Of a stretch of DNA of 8,364 bases, positions 1 through 6,095 are shown in pieces. Below the pieces are notes generated by a model. That model made no database searches, had not been told where the DNA came from, and saw only the letters and a program-made list of their open reading frames with translations. Position numbers and translations under genes: made by a program. Origin of the DNA: an uncultured Veillonella sp. (GTDB lineage Bacteria; Bacillota; Negativicutes; Veillonellales; Veillonellaceae); NCBI GenBank assembly GCA_900757715.1, contig CAAEOZ010000151.1, positions 1 to 8,364 on the forward strand. Reading direction: 5' to 3'. Within the stretch, counting starts at the first letter, position 1; every line of letters starts with the position of its first letter.

Positions 1-1086
1 AAGGACAGGCAGATTAAAAGTTATTATGATAAGATTTCCCGAAGCAAGCAGGAAAAATTATTTTATGAGGTTATCGTTCAGATAGGCAATAGGGATGATA
101 CCGGAGTAGGTAGTTCTTCTGCAGAGGTTGCAACATGGGTGCTAAAGGATTATGTGAAAAAGTTTCAACTTCGCAATCTACAGCTTTATGTGATTGGTGC
201 TTATATTCATCTGGATGAGGAAACACCACATTTGCATCTGAATTTTATCCCTTGGGTATCCGGTTGCACGAGAGGATTGGAGACAAAGACAAGTCTTAAG
301 GCGGCACTTGCTACAAGAGGATTTGTAAGTGAAGGCAAAGGGAACACCGAATGGAAGCAGTGGGCGGAGGCAGAGAAAGATGATCTTGCTCTGATTATGA
401 GCCGGTACGGAATTGACTGGAAGAAGGAAGATACGCACAATAAGCATTTATCCGTATTGGATTATAAAAAGCAGGAACGGGCAAAAGAAGTGGCTGCACT
501 TGAGGAGGAGTTGGATGGCGCACAGGTTGTTCTGAAATTAAATGAGGAACGGATAGAATCTTTGGAAAAAGAAATTGAAAGTAAGCGGGACTGTTTTAAA
601 ATAGAACAGTCTGACGCTCAAAAGAGGCTGGATGATACCATAGCCGAAAATCAGAAATTACAGTCGGAAACAACGGATTTACGCCTAAAGAATTCGGAAT
701 TACAGCTGGAATATTATGAGAATGCAGATAAGCTCACGGATAAACAGAAGGAAATTGAGGCAGCTCAAAAAGAGGCTGACAAGTGGATGATGATATCGGA
801 TACTGCAAAATTACAGACTGAACGGGCTGAATTTGAACTGGAAGAGGCGGAAAGGCTTAAGAAGGAACTGGTTGGTGCGGTCGATGGAGATGATTATCTG
901 AAGGAGCAGGTGATAGAGCTGAGGTATCAGAATCAGATATTACGGGAGGAAAATCGTAGCCTAAAGGACAAGCTGGAAAAGGCATATGAGTTTATGAAAC
1001 AGTTTGTGATTGGCGGGATTAATCTGCTGGAGAAGTTTATGGAGTGGATTGGAGAGAAGGTCAAGGATGTTGGGAGAGGAAGGTGA
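1..1086 (+). CDS. mobV: MobV/Pre-family relaxase, 3' part (start lies upstream of the window)
   Basis: This protein nicks plasmid or integrative-element DNA at oriT and starts conjugative mobilisation. The reading frame is open from base 1, so the gene is truncated by the window edge; 361 residues are visible. The key evidence is HLDEETPHLH (bases 208-237, visible residues 70-79), the HxDxxxPHxH metal-binding motif of MobV/Pre relaxases. The N-terminal motif of the family is outside the window. After the catalytic domain, from about visible residue 155 to 340, the protein is rich in Glu, Lys, Gln and Leu and should form a long coiled coil, as is usual for MobV C-termini. It ends in a short amphipathic tail containing FMEWIGEKVKDVG. 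Starting the gene at the internal GTG at 139 would remove part of the relaxase fold, so that start is not used. Codon use is more GC-rich than in the genes that follow. The family call is secure; intactness of the 5' end cannot be judged. Confidence 0.93.
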   Translation, partial: KDRQIKSYYDKISRSKQEKLFYEVIVQIGNRDDTGVGSSSAEVATWVLKDYVKKFQLRNLQLYVIGAYIHLDEETPHLHLNFIPWVSGCTRGLETKTSLKAALATRGFVSEGKGNTEWKQWAEAEKDDLALIMSRYGIDWKKEDTHNKHLSVLDYKKQERAKEVAALEEELDGAQVVLKLNEERIESLEKEIESKRDCFKIEQSDAQKRLDDTIAENQKLQSETTDLRLKNSELQLEYYENADKLTDKQKEIEAAQKEADKWMMISDTAKLQTERAEFELEEAERLKKELVGAVDGDDYLKEQVIELRYQNQILREENRSLKDKLEKAYEFMKQFVIGGINLLEKFMEWIGEKVKDVGRGR

Positions 1087-1107
1087 AAACAAGAGGAAAA
1101 TTGAATT

Positions 1108-1167
1108 TTTTGTGTGGAAAACAGAAAGAAATTATGCTAAAATGCTTCTGTATGTTTGCACACAAAA
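1108..1167. repeat. 9-bp inverted repeat flanking a weak promoter-like sequence
   Basis: TTTTGTGTG (1108-1116) is exactly inverted as CACACAAAA (1159-1167), with 42 bp between the arms. Between them lies an extended -10-like element, TGCTAAAAT (1135-1143), with a poor -35 candidate (TGGAAA, 1115-1120) 17 bp upstream. It could be an operator pair for a DNA-bending repressor, or chance in A/T-rich DNA. The arms are too far apart for a convincing terminator of the relaxase gene, and no T-tract follows. Confidence 0.3.
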
Positions 1168-1201
1168 CGGGATTTTATTATGAATAAATTTGAGACTATG
1201 A

Positions 1202-1230
1202 TTGACAAAACAGAACGTATGTTCTAAAAT
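1202..1230 (+). promoter_or_regulatory. Sigma-A-type promoter of the restriction-modification cluster
   Basis: TTGACA (1202-1207) is a perfect -35 box. It is separated by exactly 17 bp from TAAAAT (1225-1230), which matches the -10 consensus at five of six positions. Transcription should start near 1237, leaving a leader of about 60 nt before the methyltransferase. This is the best promoter seen in the window and probably drives the downstream genes. The LexA-like box lies inside its spacer, so the promoter should be repressible. Confidence 0.75.
1212..1225. promoter_or_regulatory. LexA (DinR) SOS-box-like operator
   Basis: AGAACGTATGTTCT fits the Gram-positive LexA core GAAC-RNRY-GTTC at every position, with perfect 5-bp outer arms AGAAC/GTTCT. 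It sits between the -35 and -10 boxes and touches the first base of the -10, the position expected for a repressor that blocks RNA polymerase. A further half-site, AGAACAT, occurs at 1234-1240. The match to the consensus is seen directly. LexA binding, and therefore induction by DNA damage, is inferred. Similar operator-promoters precede Y-family polymerase genes on many Firmicute elements, so this could be a captured promoter. Confidence 0.7.
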
Positions 1231-1283
1231 AAAAGAACATAAAGTCCTGGACATTTTGTGATGTAGATGATAGAATTAAGAAG

Positions 1284-1290
1284 AAGGAGG
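1284..1290 (+). promoter_or_regulatory. Ribosome binding site deciding the methyltransferase start
   Basis: AAGGAGG ends only 2 nt before the first ATG (1293) but 8 nt before the second in-frame ATG (1299). The 8-nt spacing is normal, so the protein most likely begins MAYAIDLFCG at 1299. Using 1293 would add only Met-Ile. Confidence 0.8.
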
Positions 1291-1298
1291 AAATGATA

Positions 1299-2618
1299 AT
1301 GGCTTATGCAATAGATTTGTTTTGTGGTGCCGGTGGAATGAGCGAAGGGCTTATTCAAGCGGGATTTCATATTCTTTTCTCTAGTGACATTAATTCTGAT
1401 GTTCAGCGAACATACATGAATAGACATGAACAATTGGGATTACATCAAGGTGTAAATACTTATTTCCATAGAGGAGATATAAGGGAACTGAATGGAGATA
1501 TGATTAGAGAATCTATTCAGAATTTGGAGATATTTAGAGGACAGGATATTCCGGAGATAGATGCAATATTTGGAGGTCCGCCTTGCCAAGGATTTAGTAG
1601 GGCTGGGAGAAGAAATCCTAATGATCCAAGAAATATGTTGTTTAGAGAATATGTTAGAGTAATTAGTGAGGTGCGTCCAAAGTATGTTGTTTTAGAGAAT
1701 GTAACTGGATTCACAGACACAAGATTTTACGGTTTTGTCGGGGCGACAGGACATCAATATGAGGATGGAGAATTAGTGCCAGATATACTCCGTAATGAAC
1801 TTAATTTGATAGGATATCATACATTAGAACCGAGAATTTTAAATGCAGCTCATTATGGTGTACCGCAGAGGAGAAATCGAATAATTGTTATGGCATATAG
1901 GAATGATATGGTGGCACCTACATATCCAGAAGCAACGCATACTGATGAAACGGCTTTAACTATTACAGATGCCATAAGCGATTTAATTCGGGATGCCAAT
2001 GTGCGTAATCAGGTACATATAGGTGATAACGAATTTCAAATAAGGTCAAGAGAAGGACGTACACCAGACATTAATGGAAATACAATTAATAGTAATGGAA
2101 TTATACACAATAATGAAGTATCTACACATCAACAAATCATTTCCGAACGATTTGCACTATTTAGAGAAGGAGAAGATGGAGCTGCATTAAAAAATCGTGT
2201 TATGTCTGAAGGAATAGATATTGCAAATTCTCCTGCATTGATAGCAAATTGTGTAGAAAAGATGGGGATTGATGCTGAAGCAGTAGTTGAATTATTTAGA
2301 GAAGGAAATGTTAGTAAAGAAAATACAGATATTTTACTGACCAAGAAAAATATCCGTACTAGGTTAGATAGAACTAGACCATCAGCTACAGTTATGACCA
2401 TTGCGGATGACTATATTTCGCCATTTGAACCTAGAACATTTACAGTTAGAGAGTTGGCGCGTATGCAATCGTTTGATGATAGTTTTGAGTTTTTGGGAAA
2501 AAGAACAACCGGCGGATTGCGAAGACGTGTAGAAGTTCCTCAGTATTCACAAGTTGGTAATGCAGTACCACCACTATTAGCTAAGGCGGTAGCTACTGAA
2601 ATAATGAGAGTTCTATAA
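1299..2618 (+). CDS. DNA (cytosine-5-)-methyltransferase of a type II R-M system
   Basis: This Dcm/M.HhaI-type enzyme transfers a methyl group from S-adenosylmethionine to C5 of a cytosine in a specific site, protecting host DNA from the partner nucleases. Its 439 residues carry the conserved motifs in order: motif I DLFCGAGG (6-13, AdoMet binding); motif IV PPCQGFS with catalytic Cys96; motif VI ENV (133-135, catalytic Glu133); motif VIII QRRNR (190-194); motif IX RPSATV (360-365); motif X QVGNAVPP (418-425). The target recognition domain should lie at about 220-355 and gives no readable specificity. All catalytic residues are present. The frame could begin two codons earlier at 1293, but RBS spacing favours 1299. 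Its stop is followed by a hairpin, then two endonuclease genes, so it is the modification subunit of the cluster. A CCNGG-type target is plausible from the nuclease families but is inference. Confidence 0.96.
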   Translation: MAYAIDLFCGAGGMSEGLIQAGFHILFSSDINSDVQRTYMNRHEQLGLHQGVNTYFHRGDIRELNGDMIRESIQNLEIFRGQDIPEIDAIFGGPPCQGFSRAGRRNPNDPRNMLFREYVRVISEVRPKYVVLENVTGFTDTRFYGFVGATGHQYEDGELVPDILRNELNLIGYHTLEPRILNAAHYGVPQRRNRIIVMAYRNDMVAPTYPEATHTDETALTITDAISDLIRDANVRNQVHIGDNEFQIRSREGRTPDINGNTINSNGIIHNNEVSTHQQIISERFALFREGEDGAALKNRVMSEGIDIANSPALIANCVEKMGIDAEAVVELFREGNVSKENTDILLTKKNIRTRLDRTRPSATVMTIADDYISPFEPRTFTVRELARMQSFDDSFEFLGKRTTGGLRRRVEVPQYSQVGNAVPPLLAKAVATEIMRVL

Positions 2619-2631
2619 TGTATACATTTAT

Positions 2632-2660
2632 AAGGCAATCCGGATTATTCGGGTTGCCTT
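2632..2660 (+). terminator. Stem-loop between methyltransferase and endonuclease (terminator or attenuator)
   Basis: AAGGCAATCCG (2632-2642) pairs with CGGGTTGCCTT (2650-2660): 11 bp including one U-G wobble, with a 7-nt loop. The hairpin starts 14 nt after the methyltransferase stop. The following run, GTGCTGTTTT, is a poor T-tract, so termination is probably partial. It could lower endonuclease expression relative to methyltransferase, a sensible arrangement for an R-M pair. An in-frame ATG at 2618 would make the hairpin coding, but the terminator-like shape argues against that start. Confidence 0.6.
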
Positions 2661-2692
2661 GTGCTGTTTTGAAAGAAAGAAGAGTGAACAAT

Positions 2693-3904
2693 ATGTTGAA
2701 AATGTCAGATACGCCTATTAGAGGTTTTTTACCATTTTTTGCTAACGTAGGATTACAAGTGGCCTTTTTGGTACCAACACCAACAGGATACCAAAAATCT
2801 ATTATGGATGCGACGATACCATTAAGAGAAATGTTAAGAGAAACGGGTATTCATAACTATGTTGAACAAAAGCAGGGACCTGAATTTAAAGAGTTGGTAA
2901 AAACCTATTTTTTAACACCAGACAGGATGATAGAAACAGAAGCTTCTTTATATAGACCTATAACTAAGCAGGGGGATCCTAGAATATGGTTTTATAACCT
3001 AAAGCAGTATTGTGTGCCATGTAATCTGTTGGCGGTATTGGCTAATAAAGGAAATCTATATGTGCTGAATTTGTCCAATGAAGAAATTGTGAAATCAATG
3101 AATTCTGGTTTTATTAGTGAAGTTATTCAGCAGTTTGTTGATGATGATAATGCTATTGCAAAAGAGTTGTTAGCGAAGATTCAGGAAATACATAATCGTG
3201 GATTTTTGCCAAGTATTACAGTGGGAGACCCAGGTGTGGGAGATACTCTTGAAAATGCTTTGGGGATATCACGAAATCCTTCGAAATTACCAGATTACAA
3301 GGGAATAGAATTAAAGGCAAGTAGGACAGTAACATATAACAAGCCAAAGACAAACAACAGAGTGAACTTGTTTACGCAAGTACCGGATTGGGCTAATAGT
3401 AGAGGGATGGATCGAGTAAAACTACTTGATACATATGGTTATTGGGCAGAGCAAAAAGATGGTTCTCAAAGATTTGATTTGAATTGTACTTTGCGAGCCA
3501 ATGTACCGAATCCTCAGGGATTATATTTGGAAGTGGATGTAGATAATGATTTGCTGATAAATTATTACACTAAAGATGATGTTATAAGGCGTTATGTGGC
3601 ACAATGGAGCTTCTTGCTATTGAAGCAGAGACTATTAGAAAAGCATAAGGAAACATTTTGGGTGAAAGCTACGAGTAAGATAGAGAATGGATTGGAGTAT
3701 TTTAGATATGACAAGATTGTTCATACTAAGAATCCAAATGCAAGTTTATTTCCGCAGTTAATAGATGAAGGAATAATTACAGTAGACTACATAATGCATA
3801 GGAAAGAAAATGGTACAGTGAGAGATCATGGTTTTCCTTTTAAGATATTTCCGAAGGATTTGGACTTGCTATTTCCAGAGCCGAAGACATATGAGTTAAT
3901 TTAA
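2693..3904 (+). CDS. MvaI/BcnI-family type II restriction endonuclease
   Basis: This is the probable cutting partner of the upstream methyltransferase. With the start at 2693 it has 403 residues. The central part, VGDTLENALGI followed by PDYKGIELKASR, is the PD-(D/E)XK core of the MvaI/BcnI family: Glu187, Asp201 and Glu206-Leu-Lys208. From memory, the E-x13-D-x4-E-x-K spacing matches the MvaI active site. Known members cut CC^WGG (MvaI) or CC^SGG (BcnI) as monomers. This protein is much longer than MvaI or BcnI because of about 170 extra N-terminal residues that I do not recognise. The frame also runs back to an ATG at 2618 (428 residues), overlapping the methyltransferase stop, but the extra segment encodes the stem-loop at 2632-2660 and is probably untranslated. 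A further ATG at 2702 is possible. No strong Shine-Dalgarno precedes 2693 (only GAAGAG-like sequence). Family confidence is good; exact start and specificity are uncertain. Confidence 0.85.
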   Translation: MLKMSDTPIRGFLPFFANVGLQVAFLVPTPTGYQKSIMDATIPLREMLRETGIHNYVEQKQGPEFKELVKTYFLTPDRMIETEASLYRPITKQGDPRIWFYNLKQYCVPCNLLAVLANKGNLYVLNLSNEEIVKSMNSGFISEVIQQFVDDDNAIAKELLAKIQEIHNRGFLPSITVGDPGVGDTLENALGISRNPSKLPDYKGIELKASRTVTYNKPKTNNRVNLFTQVPDWANSRGMDRVKLLDTYGYWAEQKDGSQRFDLNCTLRANVPNPQGLYLEVDVDNDLLINYYTKDDVIRRYVAQWSFLLLKQRLLEKHKETFWVKATSKIENGLEYFRYDKIVHTKNPNASLFPQLIDEGIITVDYIMHRKENGTVRDHGFPFKIFPKDLDLLFPEPKTYELI

Positions 3905-3920
3905 AGGAGATAAATAACTT

Positions 3921-5084
3921 ATGGTGTATGCAAAAGAAACAAAATATCAAATATGTAAGAGAATTGTTGAAGAAGAAATTTCTGTAGAAGAAGCTTCATT
4001 AGAGTGTGGAGCTTCTACGGGAACTATAAAAAAATGGGTGAGCCTGTACGAGAAAGACCCGGATAATGCGTTTAAAAAGAAAGATATAGAAGGTGGCGTG
4101 GAGAAGGAATTGCAAGGAACACAGGGACTAATTAATGTTGTTCGTGAGCAATTTTTATTAAGCGAAAAACAAATGTCAGAAGAAGCATATAGGAGGTATG
4201 TTATTAAAATAGGACATGCGTTGGAATCTTCCGATATCGAAAATGATGCAGATACAATTTTAAAAGAATTGTTGTTTCTTGAACTTGATTATTATAAAGA
4301 ATGCACAGATAAACTTTTAACAAATGCCTTGCCTTACTATAGGAAAAATATATATGGAACATTGGAGGATTGTTATCCTAATACCAGAAAATTGATTGAT
4401 GAACTAGATGAAATATATTATGAAGTTAAGGATGGAAAGATAACGAGGGAAGTTTTTCTTGAAAAGGTTTCTTCGAGGATGAATCCTATTACACACTTAA
4501 TTTCGTTTTCTATTTATCAAAGTTCAAAATCAAGAGCAGGAGCTGCTTTTGAAAATCACTTGCAAAAGTTGCTAGATATATGTGAAATAAGGAATAAATC
4601 ACAGCAGCAAGAGAGGGAAGGTAAAACAATCATTGATTTTGTGATTCCGTCAATTGAAGAAGCACAAAGAAATCCCACTCATTCAGCAAGTATAGAATGT
4701 CAGACTACACTTAAAGATAGATTTAGATTGTCATCAGGGAAAACCATAACAACAGATATGAATTGTTTTTTGGCAACCCCTACAGGTGTAGGAATTTTTA
4801 CCAAAAAAGATAATAAAGATATAACCGTGCAGAAGGTTTCTGAAATAGTATATGAAGATAAAATGACATTGGTGGTGTTTCCGGACGTCCAAGAGAGAAT
4901 TAAGGAACTTTTATATAAGAATATTGAATTGATAGATAAAGGTTTGGATATTGGGAAAGGTTTTTTGGGGAAGAAGGATATTTGTGAAATTCTATTAAAT
5001 CAGATGGGAACCAGAATAATTACATTTACACAGTTATTTAAAAGAGAGTTACCAGTGATTAATAAATATTGGGAGATATCATAG
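3921..5084 (+). CDS. EcoRII-C-like type II restriction endonuclease with N-terminal transposase-type HTH
   Basis: This 387-residue protein is a probable second restriction nuclease. Residues about 7-45 (KYQICKRIVEEEISVEEAS and the following GASTGTIKKWVSLYE) resemble the helix-turn-helix of IS3-type transposase OrfA proteins. The C-terminal half resembles the EcoRII catalytic domain: SRAGAAFENH (204-213), IDFVIPS around Asp239, and IECQTTLKDRFR (258-269). EcoRII itself has KTTCKDRWR at the last position, so Gln261 here stands where EcoRII has its catalytic lysine, with Glu259 two residues before it. This gives an E-x-Q arrangement, known to be active in BglII, but it could also mean altered or lost activity. 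The HTH replaces the usual EcoRII N-terminal effector domain. A good RBS (AAAGGAGA, 3903-3910) overlaps the stop of the preceding gene, and the 16-bp gap indicates one transcript. The EcoRII-like assignment is fairly firm; the role of the HTH is inferred. Confidence 0.8.
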   Translation: MVYAKETKYQICKRIVEEEISVEEASLECGASTGTIKKWVSLYEKDPDNAFKKKDIEGGVEKELQGTQGLINVVREQFLLSEKQMSEEAYRRYVIKIGHALESSDIENDADTILKELLFLELDYYKECTDKLLTNALPYYRKNIYGTLEDCYPNTRKLIDELDEIYYEVKDGKITREVFLEKVSSRMNPITHLISFSIYQSSKSRAGAAFENHLQKLLDICEIRNKSQQQEREGKTIIDFVIPSIEEAQRNPTHSASIECQTTLKDRFRLSSGKTITTDMNCFLATPTGVGIFTKKDNKDITVQKVSEIVYEDKMTLVVFPDVQERIKELLYKNIELIDKGLDIGKGFLGKKDICEILLNQMGTRIITFTQLFKRELPVINKYWEIS

Positions 5085-5127
5085 AAATAATTATGAAAAT
5101 AATGTTGAGACAAATGAAGGAGAACGT

Positions 5128-5871
5128 ATGGCAAATAAAGTAACCATTTCACCCAAAAATCAGAGATTACTACATTCTAAAAGTGGAAATAGATGTGCAA
5201 TGTGCAAAATGCTTTTGACAGATCCAGCGAATGAAAATGCTGCTTGCATAGGTGAAAATGCGCATATATATGGGGAAAAACCAGATGCAGCTAGGTATGA
5301 TGCAAGTAAGGATGAACAATATGTTAATAGTGAGAAGAATTTGATTTTTTTATGTTGTAATTGCCATAAAAAGATAGATACAGATGTTGATTCATATAGT
5401 GTAGAATATTTGTTTGAACTTAAGCACAAGCATGAAATGTGGGTTAAACAAATGTTAGAGGAACAAACATTAAATTATACCTTTGCAGAATTAGAAGTTT
5501 TGGCGAAATACATACTGGAAGTGAAGGGGAATTTGTATATTCCTACTTCTTTTGAATTAATAAAGATAGAGGATAAGATTAAGAAAAATTCGTTAGAAGA
5601 TGTACAGGGTTATATCACAATGGGGTTAACTAGTAATAAAGTTATAGTTGATTTTATTAATAAGTATCCAAGTCCATCTTTTGCATCTACACTAAACTCA
5701 ATTATGGCTAATGAGTATAAGAAGCTAAAGGATGAGGGATTAGACAGTATTACTATTTTTCATGAATTATGGAGTCTGACTAGCGGGAATAAGAATGAAT
5801 TTGTATATAAGGCTGCCGGATTGGGAATTCTTGCATATTTTTTTGAAGAATGTGAGGTGTTTGAAAAATGA
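5128..5871 (+). CDS. HNH nuclease-like protein with ABC-3C C-terminal domain
   Basis: This is the probable effector of the ABC-three-component cassette; 247 residues. The N-terminal 85 residues form a zinc-binding HNH-type domain: CAMC (Cys23, Cys26), an AHIYG segment with His46, Asn71, and CCNCH (Cys76, Cys79, His80). HNH domains cut DNA in many defence proteins. Residues about 105-247 are mostly helical and end in AAGLGILAYFFEECEVFEK, which resembles the C-terminal ABC-3C domain that couples diverse effectors to the partner ATPase. A good RBS (GAAGGAGAA, 5116-5124) lies 43 bp after the preceding stop region. A weak promoter candidate (TTGGGA 5069, TATGAA 5092, 17-bp spacing) overlaps the end of the preceding gene, so the cassette may be partly independent. 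The stop overlaps the next start as ATGA, indicating translational coupling. The HNH call is strong; the ABC-3C assignment rests on this C-terminus plus the neighbours. Confidence 0.87.
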   Translation: MANKVTISPKNQRLLHSKSGNRCAMCKMLLTDPANENAACIGENAHIYGEKPDAARYDASKDEQYVNSEKNLIFLCCNCHKKIDTDVDSYSVEYLFELKHKHEMWVKQMLEEQTLNYTFAELEVLAKYILEVKGNLYIPTSFELIKIEDKIKKNSLEDVQGYITMGLTSNKVIVDFINKYPSPSFASTLNSIMANEYKKLKDEGLDSITIFHELWSLTSGNKNEFVYKAAGLGILAYFFEECEVFEK

Positions 5872-6095
5872 TACTTCCTGATAAGAATATAAAATTAGAG
5901 TACTCTCTTTTGAATTGTGGTGCATTAGTACTTGAATCGTTAGAAGTTCCCTTAACAATATCTGCATTATGGGAAAAACTAAAGGAACAGAAGGTATTTG
6001 TTGGATATGAAAAATTTATACTTACAATAGATTTTTTGTATATGATAAATGGTATAGAAAACGAAAATGGATTAATAAGGAGGTGTGACATATGA
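5868..6095 (+). CDS. ABC-three-component system middle component (MC6-like)
   Basis: This 75-residue protein begins MILPDKNIKLEYSLLNCGA and continues with ALWEKLKEQ and FILTIDFLYMINGIE. This pattern is familiar from the small middle components of ABC-3C systems, most like the MC6 type, and is predicted to be a compact, winged-helix-like adaptor between effector and ATPase. The gene overlaps the HNH gene by 4 bp (ATGA) and the ATPase gene by 4 bp, which is strong evidence that the three products act together in fixed amounts. It is short but clearly real because of these overlaps and the conserved pattern. It has no catalytic motif. Confidence 0.87.
   Translation: MILPDKNIKLEYSLLNCGALVLESLEVPLTISALWEKLKEQKVFVGYEKFILTIDFLYMINGIENENGLIRRCDI
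6077..6085 (+). promoter_or_regulatory. Strong ribosome binding site for the DUF2326 ATPase
   Basis: AAGGAGGTG is close to a full anti-16S match and sits inside the 3' end of the middle-component gene. Eight nucleotides separate AGGAGG (6078-6083) from the ATG at 6092. It fixes the ATPase start and suggests the ATPase is translated well in its own right as well as by coupling. Confidence 0.8.

Noticed and set aside
139..141. GTG at 139 as the start of the relaxase gene
   Set aside because: The frame is open and reads as relaxase-like protein from base 1, and no ribosome binding site precedes 139. The true start lies before the window.
1180..1227. Short frame of 15 codons (begins MNKFETMIDK) in the control region
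   Set aside because: It runs through the -35 box and LexA-like box, has no clear ribosome binding site and is too short to judge. It may be a remnant or chance.
2618..2692. N-terminal extension of the MvaI/BcnI-type nuclease from the ATG at 2618
   Set aside because: This stretch encodes a terminator-like hairpin and has no ribosome binding site of its own. Kept as a possibility but not used as the called start.
5160..5429. Minus-strand frames opposite the HNH gene and other genes
   Set aside because: They are shadows of well-supported plus-strand genes, without ribosome binding sites or recognisable motifs.
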